A stretch of DNA of 64,000 nucleotides from an uncultured Flavobacteriaceae bacterium (GCA_947500575.1 CANMSI010000001.1:1240001-1304000), one strand, 5' to 3'; shown: positions 16,555 through 26,766, counted from the stretch's first letter. A program made the numbers and translations. The notes: a model not told the origin generated them from the sequence alone.

Positions 16555-19500
16555 ATGAAAACCATCCAATTTGTTCTTCTTGCAGTTCTTATGCTACCGC
16601 TTCAGTTAGAAGCGCAAAAAAGAAAAAAGAAAAAATCCACTCCTAGCATCGTCCTTAATGAGAAAGAATTTCATGGTCTTAAATGGCGTAATATTGGTCC
16701 TTTTAGAGGTGGTAGAAGCGTTACTTCTACTGGCGTTGTTGGGCAACCTATGACCTATTATATGGGAACTACTGGTGGTGGTATTTGGAAAACGGTTGAT
16801 GACGGAATTACATGGAAAAATGTATCTGATGGATTCCTCAAGACTGGTACCATAGGGGCTATTGCCGTCTCTGAGAGCAATCCCAGCATCGTAATCGCCG
16901 GAATGGGAGAACATGCTGCCAGAGGGGTGATGACTTCTATGGGAGATGGGGTGTACAAATCCACGGATGCAGGCAAAACATGGAAACATATTGGTTTAGA
17001 TAAGACCCGTCATATTTCGGATGTTATTATTCATCCTACGAATCCAGATATCATCTTTATTGCCGCTCAAGGAGCTCAATATGGCAGCACTAATGATAGA
17101 GGTATTTACCGTTCTACTAACGGCGGTGATTCTTGGGAAAAAGTGCTTTTTGTAAATAATACTACAGGAGCTTCTTCCCTTTCCATGGATATGAAAAACC
17201 CACTCATTTTATACGCAGCCTTATGGCAGCATCAGCGCTATCCTTGGACTATGGAATCTGGAGGTCCTTCCTCTGCCCTTCATAAATCTGTTGATGGTGG
17301 CACTACTTGGAAAAAGCTAGAAGAAGGTCTCCCAAAAGAATTTGGAAAAGCAGGTATTTCTGTTTCACGTGCCAATCCAGAACGTGTCTTTGCAGTGATC
17401 GAAGCCGAAGGAAAAAAAGGAGGGGTATACCGTTCAGATGATGCAGGAAAAAAATGGAAACAAGTAAATTCCAATCGTATTAATATTGCACGTTCTTGGT
17501 ATTATATGGAGATTTTTGCAGATCCGCAGGATGAAAACAGGGTCTATGTGCTAAATGCCCCAGCAATGAAATCTATAGATGGAGGAAAAACCTTTAGCCG
17601 TATGCCAACTCCGCATGGAGATAATCATCATTTGTGGATCAATCCGGAAGATAATTCCAAACTCATTAATTCCAATGATGGAGGCGCTAACGTATCTAAC
17701 AATGGTGGAAAAAGTTGGAGTACGCAACAGAATCAGGCAACTTCTCAATTCTATAGAGTCATTACAGACAATTTAGTGCCATACAATGTGTATGGCGGAC
17801 AACAAGACAATTCGGCCATCGCTATTGCAAGTAGAACCAATGATCGAGGTATTGATTGGAAAGATTGGTATTCTGTAGCAGGTTGTGAAAGTGCCTACCT
17901 TGCCTTTGATCCAGACAAACCCGATGTTATTTATGGAGGTTGTTATCAAGGCATCATTGAGAAATGGGTTAAAGCGTCTAGAGAGGGAAAATCTATTAAA
18001 GAATACCCAGAGTTAGCCTTGGGGAATGCTCCAGAAAATTTCAAATTCAGGTATAACTGGAATGCGCCTATCATTAGCTCTCCTCACGATAGAAATACCA
18101 TTTACCATGCAGGAAATGTAGTTTTTAAAACAACGGATGGAGGTCAAAGTTGGGAAGTGATTAGTCCAGATCTTACTAGAAATGATATATCAAAACAAGG
18201 TCCTGGTGGTAAACCATATACCAATGAAGCAGCTGGTGGTGAAAACTATAATACCCTTATGTACTTAGTGGCATCGCCACATGAAAAAGGAGTGCTTTGG
18301 GCGGGAAGTGATGATGGTCTTATTCATATCACAAAAAATGATGGTGGCGATTGGGAAAATGTAACTCCGACCGGGCTTCAAGAAGGAATTATAAACAGTA
18401 TAGAAGTATCTCCACATGATCGGGCAACGGCATATGTAGCTGTAATGCGCTATAAATCTATGGATTTAAAACCCTATATCTATAAAACCACTGATTATGG
18501 GAAAAGTTGGACCAAAATTACCAATGGAATTACAGGAGAGCACACCTTTGTGCGTGTAGTTAGAGAAGATCATAAACGAAAAGGACTCCTATATGCTGGA
18601 ACGGAAACAGGCTTGTTCATTTCCTTTGACGATGGTGAAAATTGGCAAGCATTTCAATTAAACTTGCCTGTAGTACCCATCAATGATTTAACCATCCAAG
18701 ATAACGATCTTGTAGCAGCGACTGCTGGTCGTTCATTTTGGATTTTAGATGATGTAGCCGCCATTCAAAATGGAGCAGCTCCTACAGTATCGCTTCAAAT
18801 ATTTAAGCCTAAAGACACCTATTTACTTTATGGAGGTAGTACTGATAAACCAGTACCAGGACTAGGACAGAACCCGAAGCAAGGGGTTACTTTTGACTAT
18901 TATCTAGGAGGCGTATCCGATAGTACCGATTTAAAATTAGAAGTGGTTCAAAATGAAAAAGTGATCCGAACCTACACCAACAAAAAACCAACAGATTTTA
19001 AATCTTGGCCAGGCGGCCCCTCTAAACCTTCGGTGCTTCCTTCCAAAAAGGGATACAATCGTTTTACTTGGGATTTTGGAAGAGCATCGCTTCCTGCGGT
19101 AGACAATGTATTTGTTTATGGGAATTATAATGGTGCTAGTGTTGGACCCGGCACTTATACCTTGCGATTAACAATGGATACAAATACCTCTGAAACCAGT
19201 GTAACCATTCTACCAAATCCTAAAATACAGGCCACAGCTGATGATTTCGAGGAACAACAAAGCGTTTTAGCACAAATAGAAAACACTATTAAAAACATTC
19301 ACGAATCCGTAAATCAAATGCGTGCAGCCAAGAAACAACTAGCTGCTTATGCCAAATTATTAGAAAATAATATAGATGCAAAACCACTGCTTGAAAAAGG
19401 AAAAGTGCTTAAAACACGAATTGATACTTGGGAGAAAAATTTAATACAACCAGAACAAAAAACCTTTCAGGATGTTATTAACTACAACAACCAGCTCAAT

Positions 19501-19698
19501 GCGGAACTTATGAATCTTAAGGATTATGTGGATGCCGCAGAACCTAAGGTTACCAAAGGAGCGAAAGAGCGTTTACAAGATTTGCTCTCTGAGTGGAAAG
19601 CGTATGAACAAGAACGTAATGCCATTGTAAACACTGAAATGGCAGCTTATAATCAACTGTTTAAAGCGCTAGAATTACCTGCCCTCATATTGGAGTAG
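16555..19698 (+). CDS. Large exported VPS10/sortilin-type BNR-repeat protein
   Basis: 1047 residues with a signal peptide ending LQLEAQ (about 20), then a basic KRKKKKS stretch. From about 40 to 740 it consists of Asp-box/BNR propeller repeats, for example [47 protein letters not shown] and [15 protein letters not shown]. This matches the sortilin/VPS10 and xyloglucanase-like double-propeller fold. The C-terminal 300 residues hold a beta-sandwich-like part ([13 protein letters not shown]) and a helical region with Lys/Glu-rich coiled-coil character (about 890-1040). Many Bacteroidota encode such proteins annotated as glycosyl hydrolases, but I see no catalytic motif to support that. Probably periplasmic or surface-located. 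Confidence 0.85.
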   Translation: MKTIQFVLLAVLMLPLQLEAQKRKKKKSTPSIVLNEKEFHGLKWRNIGPFRGGRSVTSTGVVGQPMTYYMGTTGGGIWKTVDDGITWKNVSDGFLKTGTIGAIAVSESNPSIVIAGMGEHAARGVMTSMGDGVYKSTDAGKTWKHIGLDKTRHISDVIIHPTNPDIIFIAAQGAQYGSTNDRGIYRSTNGGDSWEKVLFVNNTTGASSLSMDMKNPLILYAALWQHQRYPWTMESGGPSSALHKSVDGGTTWKKLEEGLPKEFGKAGISVSRANPERVFAVIEAEGKKGGVYRSDDAGKKWKQVNSNRINIARSWYYMEIFADPQDENRVYVLNAPAMKSIDGGKTFSRMPTPHGDNHHLWINPEDNSKLINSNDGGANVSNNGGKSWSTQQNQATSQFYRVITDNLVPYNVYGGQQDNSAIAIASRTNDRGIDWKDWYSVAGCESAYLAFDPDKPDVIYGGCYQGIIEKWVKASREGKSIKEYPELALGNAPENFKFRYNWNAPIISSPHDRNTIYHAGNVVFKTTDGGQSWEVISPDLTRNDISKQGPGGKPYTNEAAGGENYNTLMYLVASPHEKGVLWAGSDDGLIHITKNDGGDWENVTPTGLQEGIINSIEVSPHDRATAYVAVMRYKSMDLKPYIYKTTDYGKSWTKITNGITGEHTFVRVVREDHKRKGLLYAGTETGLFISFDDGENWQAFQLNLPVVPINDLTIQDNDLVAATAGRSFWILDDVAAIQNGAAPTVSLQIFKPKDTYLLYGGSTDKPVPGLGQNPKQGVTFDYYLGGVSDSTDLKLEVVQNEKVIRTYTNKKPTDFKSWPGGPSKPSVLPSKKGYNRFTWDFGRASLPAVDNVFVYGNYNGASVGPGTYTLRLTMDTNTSETSVTILPNPKIQATADDFEEQQSVLAQIENTIKNIHESVNQMRAAKKQLAAYAKLLENNIDAKPLLEKGKVLKTRIDTWEKNLIQPEQKTFQDVINYNNQLNAELMNLKDYVDAAEPKVTKGAKERLQDLLSEWKAYEQERNAIVNTEMAAYNQLFKALELPALILE

Positions 19699-19722
19699 TT
19701 CACTATTTGATAGCAATACACT

Positions 19723-20292
19723 ATGAGCGACTTTATAGCAGACCAACATTTTAAAGGAGGCGATTATACCAAAATAAGGCTCAAAAAAGCGGCCTATGAA
19801 AACTGTATTTTTGAAGCTTGCGATTTTTCCAATTCAGATCTAGCCAATCAAAACTTTATGGAATGTGAATTCATAGATTGTAATCTGAGCAATGCCAATC
19901 TAAAGCATACTATTTTTAAAGAAGTATCTTTTAGACATTCGAAATTATTGGGGTTAAAATTTGAAGACTGTGATCCTATTTTGATGTCTTTTATCTTTGA
20001 TGATTGTACCCTGAATTTTTCGTCCTTCTATCAACTAGTACTAAAAAATACTCATTTCAAAGACTGTAAATTAATAGAAACAGATTTCACAGAAGCCAAT
20101 CTTAGCCAAGCTATTTTTGATAATTGTGATTTAAACAAAACAGTATTTGAGCGTACGGTACTTGAAAAGACCAATTTTAAATCTGCCTACAATTACACCA
20201 TTGATTTAGAGAAAAATAGTGTCAAAAAAGCACAGTTTTCCATGACAAGTATTGCGGGTTTATTGAAAAAATACGATATTCATATAGAATAA
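19723..20292 (+). CDS. Pentapeptide-repeat protein (Qnr/MfpA-like fold)
   Basis: 189 residues with tandem A(D/N)Lxx-type repeats, centre residue mostly Leu or Phe: SNSDLANQNF, DCNLSNANLK, LIETDFTEANLSQAIFDNCDLN. These form a right-handed quadrilateral beta-helix. An interruption at about 86-105 (FEDCDPILMSFIFDDC) divides two repeat blocks, and the C-terminal helix ends GLLKKYDIHIE. This two-block layout with a C-terminal helix is shared by DNA-mimicking gyrase-protecting Qnr proteins, but the repeats are also common in proteins of unknown role. No signal peptide, hence cytoplasmic. Followed after 5 bp by a Zn-ribbon gene. Confidence 0.85.
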   Translation: MSDFIADQHFKGGDYTKIRLKKAAYENCIFEACDFSNSDLANQNFMECEFIDCNLSNANLKHTIFKEVSFRHSKLLGLKFEDCDPILMSFIFDDCTLNFSSFYQLVLKNTHFKDCKLIETDFTEANLSQAIFDNCDLNKTVFERTVLEKTNFKSAYNYTIDLEKNSVKKAQFSMTSIAGLLKKYDIHIE

Positions 20293-20297
20293 TAGCT

Positions 20298-20648
20298 ATG
20301 GAAAAATCTTGTTTGGAATGTGGAGATCCTTTTAAAGGACGAATTGATAAAAAGTTCTGTTCCGATCATTGTCGGAATGCATATAACAATAAGGTCAACA
20401 AAGATAGCAAGAACCTCATTCGAAATATTAACAACAGACTCCGTAAAAACTACCGAATTTTAGATAGTTTCGCCTTAAAAGAGGGCAAAACAAAGACCAG
20501 CAGAACCAGACTCTTAGATAAGGGTTTTGATTTTGACTTTATCACTAATTTGTACACCACAAAAAAGGGAACTACCTACTACTTCGTTTATGATCTAGGG
20601 TATTTACCCTTAGACAATGACTATTACATGATTGTAAAAAGAGAATAA
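20298..20648 (+). CDS. Small protein with N-terminal zinc ribbon (DUF2116-like)
   Basis: 116 residues. Four cysteines in CLECGDPF and KFCSDHCRNAY form a treble-clef-like zinc ribbon at residues 5-27. The rest is basic (KVNKDSKNLIRNINNRLRKNY) and ends in a compact strand-rich part (TYYFVYDLGYLPLDNDYYMIV). It may bind nucleic acid, but no function is established. It follows the pentapeptide gene by 5 bp and converges with the CBS gene, leaving only 5 bp between stops. Confidence 0.75.
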   Translation: MEKSCLECGDPFKGRIDKKFCSDHCRNAYNNKVNKDSKNLIRNINNRLRKNYRILDSFALKEGKTKTSRTRLLDKGFDFDFITNLYTTKKGTTYYFVYDLGYLPLDNDYYMIVKRE

Positions 20649-20653
20649 ATTCC

Positions 20654-21124
20654 CTATTTCCAATTACGCCCACTTAATTTTAAGGAAGCTACTACAATAT
20701 CTTTCCTACTTATTTGACCTACCAAGATACCATCTTTCATAACCGGCAGTCTGCGACGATTATTTTTATGAAAAATACCCGCAGCATCAAAAATGCTAAT
20801 CCCATGAGGAATGGTCTCTACATTTTTGGTCATGAAGCGTTCTACACTTTTATCCAAAATTGGCAAATTAAAATAGCGACTTTCAGAAATTTGCTTCATA
20901 CAATCTGCTTCGGAAATAATGCCTACCAAAAAGCCATTATCGTCCAACACTGGACCACCAGAAATATTGTGCTTGGCAAATAATTCCATTACTTCTAAAA
21001 TGGACTGCTCGGGACTAAACGTCACCAATTTCTTTGTCATGTAATCTTCTACTAGGATTGGAGCATTGTACTCTTTTTTGGAAACCTCCTTTGCTCTAGC
21101 GCCTTGAAAACTCTTGATTCCCAT
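20654..21124 (-). CDS. CBS-domain protein
   Basis: 156 residues carrying a pair of CBS motifs. The first spans about 25-85 (VEDYMTKKLVTFSPEQSILEVMELFAKHNISGGPVLDDNGFLVGII). The second spans about 92-150 (VERFMTKNVETIPHGISIFDAAGIF with RRLPVMKDGILVGQISRKDIV). Such stand-alone Bateman modules bind adenine nucleotides and regulate partner proteins. The partner is not evident here. No signal or membrane segment. The promoter side contains an ACTAAAGTTA core (21148-21157) also present in the 12437 palindrome. Confidence 0.88.
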   Translation of the reverse strand: MGIKSFQGARAKEVSKKEYNAPILVEDYMTKKLVTFSPEQSILEVMELFAKHNISGGPVLDDNGFLVGIISEADCMKQISESRYFNLPILDKSVERFMTKNVETIPHGISIFDAAGIFHKNNRRRLPVMKDGILVGQISRKDIVVASLKLSGRNWK

Positions 21125-21243
21125 ATGATTTAGATTTTAGGTTGATTACTAAAGTTAGTGATTTTTAACCAATTAGAGGAATTATGGGTGCTTTATGTGC
21201 TAAGCCCAAAGAATTTTATACTTTTAAGCCACAACTATATAAG

Positions 21244-23526
21244 ATGAACAGATTTACCAAAATAATCACCTTAGTCCTTATTCTCCTCGCAATCTATTGG
21301 AGCTTTAAAAGCAGCATGCCGTCTTATGAAAAAGACGCAGATATAGCAACTACGTCCTTTTCTACCGACAGGGCGTTAGCGCACGTAGAGAAAATTGCAC
21401 AACAACCTCATGGGGTAGGTTCTCCGGGCCATGCCGCCGTTAGGTCATATATTGTTTCTGAACTCGGAAAATTAGGACTAGAAACAAGTCTTCAAGAAGG
21501 GTATACTGGGGGCGATTGGGCTAATTTAAGCAAGGCAACAAATATCCTTGCCAGAATAAAAGGTTCGGAACAAGGCAAAGCCTTATTGCTCTTATCGCAC
21601 TATGATAGCAGCCCACATTCTTCCCTTGGTGCAAGTGATGCTGGGAGTGGTGTAGCTACTATTTTAGAAGGCGTTCGTGCATTTTTAACAAGCAATGCTA
21701 CGCCTAAAAATGATATTATCATCCTAATATCTGATGCCGAAGAATTAGGTTTAAATGGAGCCAATCTTTTTGTAAATAAACACCCTTGGGCCAAGGAAGT
21801 TGGCCTTGTTTTAAATTTTGAAGCCAGAGGTAGTGGTGGTCCCGGATATATGCTAATTGAAACCAATCGTGGTAATGGCAAACTTATTAAAGAGTTTACC
21901 AAGGCAAATCCAGAGTATCCAGTAGCCAATTCGTTAGCGTATAGCATCTATAAAATGTTGCCAAACGATACAGATCTCACAGTTTTCAGAGAAGATGGTG
22001 ATATTGAAGGCTTTAATTTTGCTTTTATTGGAGATCATTTCGATTATCATACCGTAAAAGACAACTACACCCGATTGGATCGGAATACGCTTGCCCATCA
22101 GGGTAGTTATTTAATGCCCTTACTACAACATTTTAGTAAGGCAGATATTAATAGTTTAAAGAGTTTGGATGATTATATTTATTTCAACATGCCTTTCTTT
22201 CAATTGGTTTCCTATCCTTTTGAATGGATTTGGCCCATGTTTGGGCTAGCTGTTCTCCTCTTTATATGCTTATTGGTATATGGCTTTCGAAAAAAAGTAT
22301 TGGATTTTCGCTCCATCATGAGAGGGTTTCTACCCCTCTGGATTGCTTTGGCGATTAATGGTATTGTAGGTTACTACTCTTGGGTGGTATTGAAATGGAT
22401 CTATCCACATTATAACGATATATTGCATGGTTTTACATACAATGGATATACCTATATTTTAGCCTTTGCTACATTCTCTGTAGCAATTTGTTTTTGGGTA
22501 TATCATAAATTTAAAAAGATAGATACTCCCAACATACTGGTTGCCCCCATTTTTTTATGGTTGCTTATTTGCGCGGCGGTAGCTGTTTATTTGCCAGGAG
22601 CTAGTTTCTTTATCATTCCCGTATTTGCTTTATTAGCTGCGTTCTTAGTAATTATAAATCAGAAGCATCCAAGTGCCTATCTTTTAGTGTTTTTGGCATT
22701 ACCTGCTTTGTGGATCTATGCTCCTTTTATTAAAATGTTCCCTGTAGGATTAGGATTAAAAATGATGGTTGCTAGTACGCTATTTACAACGCTCCTCTTT
22801 TTTCTATTACTTCCAATTTTTGGCTTCTATAAAAATAAAAATCGACTAACCATTCTGAGTTTACTCCTATTTTTTGGTTGTATGATTAGTGCACATTTTA
22901 ACTCAGGGTTTTCGGAAGAAAATGCAAAACCGAGCAGTCTTTTATACGTGTTGGATGCGGATACAAATACTGCGAAATGGGCCACCTATGAGGAGGCTCT
23001 TTCTGATTGGACTTCACAATATATTGGCACCAATAAAGAGGTTCCTGAAACTTTGGCAGACAATACTATTAGTAGTAAGTATAGTACTGGATTTAGTTAT
23101 ACCTCCCCGGCTCCCTTGAAGCAAATTCGGATGCCTAAAATTGAAAAGACATTAGATACTATTGTTGGTAATGAACGCCTCTTGGAAATTTGCATTACAC
23201 CGCAAAGAGCTGTAAATAGGTTGGAAGTTTTTACCAATGAAATTGCTATTTCTAAAGCAACGGTTAATAAAACACCCCTAACTTCTTACTTTTTAGAAAA
23301 TCGAAGAAGAGGTAAATTAGTAACCCACTATATTAGCGATAATGCCTACACAGAATTGAGTCTTACACTTCCAGCGGACGTTCCTCTAGAACTTACCATC
23401 TATGAAGCTTCTAATGATTTGCTAAGCAATCCTCAATTTACGGTACCACAACGCCCTGCAGACAATATTCCTATGCCCTTTGTTTTAAATGATGCCATTC
23501 TTGTCACCAAAACTATAAAATTTTGA
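21244..23526 (+). CDS. Membrane-bound M28-family aminopeptidase
   Basis: A metallopeptidase of 760 residues from the ATG at 21244. That start places the N-terminal membrane anchor ITLVLILLAIYWSF directly after MNRFTK; an earlier in-frame ATG at 21184 adds an implausible polar leader. The catalytic domain (about 40-315) shows the two-zinc M28 ligands: H119-x-D121 in SHYDSSPH, D132 in GASDAGSG, the E166-E167 pair in DAEELGLNG, and a late His in HFDYHTVKDN. The second half has about nine hydrophobic helices (about 335-560) and a C-terminal soluble domain. The layout matches the Pff1-like vacuolar-type membrane M28 proteases. The active site is probably periplasmic. Its stop overlaps the start of the next gene. 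Confidence 0.88.
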   Translation: MNRFTKIITLVLILLAIYWSFKSSMPSYEKDADIATTSFSTDRALAHVEKIAQQPHGVGSPGHAAVRSYIVSELGKLGLETSLQEGYTGGDWANLSKATNILARIKGSEQGKALLLLSHYDSSPHSSLGASDAGSGVATILEGVRAFLTSNATPKNDIIILISDAEELGLNGANLFVNKHPWAKEVGLVLNFEARGSGGPGYMLIETNRGNGKLIKEFTKANPEYPVANSLAYSIYKMLPNDTDLTVFREDGDIEGFNFAFIGDHFDYHTVKDNYTRLDRNTLAHQGSYLMPLLQHFSKADINSLKSLDDYIYFNMPFFQLVSYPFEWIWPMFGLAVLLFICLLVYGFRKKVLDFRSIMRGFLPLWIALAINGIVGYYSWVVLKWIYPHYNDILHGFTYNGYTYILAFATFSVAICFWVYHKFKKIDTPNILVAPIFLWLLICAAVAVYLPGASFFIIPVFALLAAFLVIINQKHPSAYLLVFLALPALWIYAPFIKMFPVGLGLKMMVASTLFTTLLFFLLLPIFGFYKNKNRLTILSLLLFFGCMISAHFNSGFSEENAKPSSLLYVLDADTNTAKWATYEEALSDWTSQYIGTNKEVPETLADNTISSKYSTGFSYTSPAPLKQIRMPKIEKTLDTIVGNERLLEICITPQRAVNRLEVFTNEIAISKATVNKTPLTSYFLENRRRGKLVTHYISDNAYTELSLTLPADVPLELTIYEASNDLLSNPQFTVPQRPADNIPMPFVLNDAILVTKTIKF

Positions 23527-24350
23527 GTGCATCCATCGGCATTATGGGTTGTGGTTGGCTAGGTTTCCCACTAGCGAAAGTTTTGGTAAAGAATGGATAT
23601 GAAATACACGGAAGTACCACATCTAAAGAAAAAACACCCGAATTAGAAGCTGCAGGGATCGAAGCATTTTGCATCGCTTTATCAGAAAATGGAATAGAAG
23701 GACCCATAAGTGCTTTTTTAAAACCAATCTCTACCCTCATTGTAAATGTTCCTCCACGCCTAAGAATCGCTCCACAGGAAAGTTACGTTCAAAAGATGCA
23801 ATTCCTTTTAGATGCCATTACCGCTTCGGAGGTAGAAAAAGTTATTTTTATAAGTAGTACTTCTGTCTATGGAGATATAGAAGGCGATGTTACCGAAAGT
23901 ACAACTCCCGTACCAAGTTCAGCTTCAGGAAAACAATTATTATTAGCAGAAAAATTGTTTACCCAAACTCCCAACCTACAAAGCAGTATAGTGCGTTTTG
24001 GAGGCTTAATTGGCCCTCACCGTCACCCTGTTACCAATTTGTCTAAAAAAAAACAATTAGCTAATGGCAATATCCCTATCAACTTAATTCATCTGGACGA
24101 TTGTATCCGAATTATAACCACCATTATCGAAAAAGCGTATTGGGGAGAACTTTTTAACGCTGTGTATCCCTATTACCCTTCAAAAAGGGATTTCTACACC
24201 CAAGAAGCCATAAAAATGGGTCTTCCAAAGCCAGCATATGGCATAGAAAATAGGAAAAAGGGAAAGAAAGTGATCTCAGACCGACTCTTAAATGTTAAAA
24301 AATTTACCTTCATGACTTCAGTTCTTTCTAGCTTCACCACAGAAAAATAA
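23523..24350 (+). CDS. Atypical SDR-family NAD(P)-binding protein (YeeZ-like)
   Basis: 275 residues. Translation probably starts at TTG 23523, which overlaps the TGA of the M28 gene. The next ATG (23544) would remove the first beta strand in front of the Rossmann glycine motif GCGWLG (residues 9-14), so the TTG start is structurally required. ISSTSVYGD contains the conserved Ser and Tyr of extended SDRs, and NLIHLDDCIRII the late Asp-rich contact. The family includes E. coli YeeZ, whose reaction is unknown. Coupling to the M28 gene may be mere packing. Confidence 0.82.
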   Translation: MSASIGIMGCGWLGFPLAKVLVKNGYEIHGSTTSKEKTPELEAAGIEAFCIALSENGIEGPISAFLKPISTLIVNVPPRLRIAPQESYVQKMQFLLDAITASEVEKVIFISSTSVYGDIEGDVTESTTPVPSSASGKQLLLAEKLFTQTPNLQSSIVRFGGLIGPHRHPVTNLSKKKQLANGNIPINLIHLDDCIRIITTIIEKAYWGELFNAVYPYYPSKRDFYTQEAIKMGLPKPAYGIENRKKGKKVISDRLLNVKKFTFMTSVLSSFTTEK

Positions 24351-24444
24351 GGTTTCACAACAAATAGTCGTCATATTCGTTAAATAGGAAGGCTTTTAGG
24401 CACATTCTAGCGTATCTTTAATATGTAATTATAAATCGATTGAC

Positions 24445-24819
24445 ATGGAAAATCCAAGTTTAAAAGGGAGGATCTTGCTCGAAATTGAAAGCTTGATCGC
24501 CCGTAGCTGTCCCAATCGAAAACTTTCCCAAAAGTTTAAAAACCTACATATTGCCCTTTTGAAAAAACATTACAATGCAGCAGATGTTTCTATTGATTAC
24601 CACCGTAAAAGAGTGGCTTTAGACATTGTGATGGACGACAAAGATTACGACCCTAAAAAGGTAAATCTTCATGTTCCAACACTGCACGCTAATCTTTTAT
24701 TCAAAAACCTAAGTGAATTTCTTAAATCCTGTATTGACAGGGATAATGGAAGTCTGGCATTCTATGCTAGTCTTTTACGCTCTTATGACAACAAGGATGT
24801 AAAACTTCACATCGCTTAA
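24445..24819 (+). CDS. Conserved-looking small cytoplasmic protein, function unknown
   Basis: 124 residues, highly charged, no signal peptide or membrane segment. It has an amphipathic N-terminal helix (GRILLEIESLIARSC) and basic middle parts (LKKHYNAADVSIDYHRKRVALDIV). I do not recognise a family. It has its own intergenic leader of 94 bp and ends before a strong hairpin terminator, so it is a real single-gene unit with typical local codon use. Confidence 0.65.
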   Translation: MENPSLKGRILLEIESLIARSCPNRKLSQKFKNLHIALLKKHYNAADVSIDYHRKRVALDIVMDDKDYDPKKVNLHVPTLHANLLFKNLSEFLKSCIDRDNGSLAFYASLLRSYDNKDVKLHIA

Positions 24820-24853
24820 TTAACCAACGCCAACTAATAACTCAACATAGTGC

Positions 24854-24883
24854 AAGGATGTCTTAACGGGCATCCTTTTTTTA
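24854..24883 (+). terminator. Rho-independent terminator
   Basis: AAGGATG (24854-24860), a 10-base loop and CATCCTT (24871-24877), followed by a T run to 24882. It lies 35 bp after the small unknown gene. Confidence 0.75.
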
Positions 24884-25034
24884 TTGCAATAACATCCGAG
24901 GGCTAAAAAGGCGTTAAAAAACTTAAAAAAGAAGGTCTAAGCTCTTATAAATCTGTTAATTTACCGAATACACTTTCCAATGCGCCTCCCATCAAAGAAA
25001 ATTTTATTACTTTGCCGCACCAAAAATAAAGAAG

Positions 25035-25736
25035 ATGAAAAGAGTAGTTGTACTATTATTGTTTGTAGGAATCTTTTCTGCAAACGCGCAGACCAAAACG
25101 GAATTGCAAAAACATTATGAGTCTTTCTATAAAGAAATGCGTTTGCAAGGAGACATTGATGGCGTTATAAACGCGCTCACTCATTTAAATGTATTAGCTC
25201 CTTCTAAGGAACGAAGAGACACTTTAGCCTACATCTATGCAAATGATAACAGACACCTTCAAGCGCTTAATACCATCGGAATTGATAAGAATGATGACGA
25301 TTCTAATTTAGCGGTACAGGTAAAAGCTATTTCGCTAAAGGCTTTGAACCAACCGAAACGTGCCATAGAACAATTCGAAATTTTAAACAAAAGAACTCCA
25401 AATGCCTATTTGGCTTATGAGCTGGCAGATCTCAAAATACAAATGGGAGATAATGATGGAGCAGCAAATCATATCGAATATGGAATTACAAATGCCAAAG
25501 ACGAAATGAAGTATGCATTCTATGAGCGCCAACAACCCTATGAAGTACCTATAAAAGCGGCACTTCTTCATTTAAAAGGCTTAGTGCAGTATAACAAGGA
25601 CAAAACAAATATTGACGCTGCTATTACGCTTATTGATGAGGCTTTAAAAATAGATCCAAATTTTAATTTGGCAAGTTTAAGCAAGCAGGCATTAGAATCT
25701 CGCAAGGGGCAACCTGAAGGGGAAACTAAAGAATAA
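25035..25736 (+). CDS. Exported TPR-like protein
   Basis: 233 residues. A signal peptide ends SANAQ (about 19). The remainder is all helical with tetratricopeptide-like spacing: LAVQVKAISLKALNQPKRAIEQFEIL, YLAYELADLKIQMGDNDGAANHI and DAAITLIDEALKIDPNFNLA. Such periplasmic TPR proteins act as scaffolds; no partner is evident. Preceded by a 215-bp intergenic region with its own leader and followed by a hairpin terminator. Confidence 0.78.
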   Translation: MKRVVVLLLFVGIFSANAQTKTELQKHYESFYKEMRLQGDIDGVINALTHLNVLAPSKERRDTLAYIYANDNRHLQALNTIGIDKNDDDSNLAVQVKAISLKALNQPKRAIEQFEILNKRTPNAYLAYELADLKIQMGDNDGAANHIEYGITNAKDEMKYAFYERQQPYEVPIKAALLHLKGLVQYNKDKTNIDAAITLIDEALKIDPNFNLASLSKQALESRKGQPEGETKE

Positions 25737-25759
25737 TAATTAGATCGAAAATATATTAG

Positions 25760-25786
25760 AAAAGCGGATGAATAGTCCGCTTTTTT
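25760..25786. terminator. Bidirectional rho-independent terminator
   Basis: AAAAGCGGA (25760-25768), loop TGAATAG, TCCGCTTTT (25776-25784) and further T. It serves the plus-strand TPR gene, and on the minus strand overlaps the end of the NTF2-like gene. Confidence 0.8.
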
Positions 25787-26279
25787 AGCGTTTTATTTTT
25801 TCTTTTACCAGGGTTTCCTTTTGCTTTTTCAAGGCAATTACCTCATTTGCATGGTCATTAGGAACGGTCATGGAAAGCACATAATGAGCTATTTTCCATT
25901 GACCATCTTCTTTTCGCAATACACCAGAACCTCGGCACAACTCCATCCACGTGTCTAAAAGCTCATCGAACCAGGCATATTTTTCATCTTCACTGATATA
26001 GATATTTCGTTTTAAAGCGGTAAAACTCCAAGCTTTTCCTTGATCAAAATAAGGTTTGGAAAACTCCTTAAACGCTTTTACAGACCAATTCTCTTCGGCA
26101 TCTGTCCCAATAAACGCACCGTCTGAGGTCATCTTAGAAAAATAGGCTTCATAATCCGCATTGGCAGCTGCAGTATGCCAACCATCTAGTACAGCCGTAA
26201 TCGCCACTTTTTCTCCATCTTGCGCCTTTAACTGTAAGCTATAAACAACTAATAATCCTAATAAATACCTACTCATCAT
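25785..26279 (-). CDS. Exported SnoaL/NTF2-like domain protein
   Basis: 164 residues: signal peptide (LLGLLVVYSLQLKAQ), then a single NTF2-like cone domain, with TAVLDGWHTAAANADYEAYFSKM as the first helix pair, AFIGTDAEENW, and AWFDELLDTW to the end. It resembles DUF4440/SnoaL-like proteins. Catalysis is not assured; many are binding domains. Its start overlaps the stop of the upstream lipoprotein gene by 8-11 bp (two adjacent ATGs at 26279 and 26276), so the two form an operon. Confidence 0.8.
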   Translation of the reverse strand: MMSRYLLGLLVVYSLQLKAQDGEKVAITAVLDGWHTAAANADYEAYFSKMTSDGAFIGTDAEENWSVKAFKEFSKPYFDQGKAWSFTALKRNIYISEDEKYAWFDELLDTWMELCRGSGVLRKEDGQWKIAHYVLSMTVPNDHANEVIALKKQKETLVKEKIKR

Positions 26280-26766
26280 CTAGAATTAAATTAATATCCA
26301 ATGCACTGTTCACAGCCACATTAAATTGGTTTCTATATGCATTATATGCCAGTATCATTTCTTTGGCAGGAGGCAATACATCTGTTCGGTCTTCTAAACT
26401 AGCCTTTACCTTTAAGAGATAGGTCTTAAATACTTTTTGCCGACTCCGTACTTGCGGTTGATCAAAGGTTTCGGGATAATCCGAGGCCTCTAATTCCTTT
26501 TGTTTCTCAATAATATTATCAATGGTCAGTAATAAATCTTCTCTGTTCTCTGCTTTATAGACTGCATCAACGCTGGCTTCAAAAATACCATAGGCTTCCC
26601 AATTGTTTAAAATAGCATTTGCCTTGGCATTGATAGCCACTTTTTTAGGCAACTTACTAAAATCATATGCCGCACTTAAATCCGTAGCATCTGTCTGCTG
26701 ATTTTGCTCATCGTTACAAGAAATAAAAAAGAAGATTGTTAGAAAAAGAAGGCGTATTTTTAGCAT
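26269..26766 (-). CDS. Small lipoprotein of unknown function
   Basis: 165 residues from the ATG at 26766 (MLKIRLLFLTIFFFISC), giving a compact lipobox with Cys17; an ATG five codons earlier only adds polar residues. The mature part is helical and charged (AILNNWEAYGIFEASVDAVYKAENREDLLLTIDNII). No known domain was recognised. It overlaps the NTF2-like gene downstream, and the two probably act together in the periplasm. Confidence 0.7.
   Translation of the reverse strand: MLKIRLLFLTIFFFISCNDEQNQQTDATDLSAAYDFSKLPKKVAINAKANAILNNWEAYGIFEASVDAVYKAENREDLLLTIDNIIEKQKELEASDYPETFDQPQVRSRQKVFKTYLLKVKASLEDRTDVLPPAKEMILAYNAYRNQFNVAVNSALDINLILDDE

Noticed and set aside
16555-19698. Annotation of the large BNR-repeat protein as a glycosyl hydrolase
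   Set aside because: Only Asp-box/BNR repeats are visible; no catalytic residues of a known hydrolase family could be identified.
21184-21243. Upstream start for the M28 peptidase
   Set aside because: Adds 20 polar residues before a normal membrane anchor; MNRFTK is the natural start.
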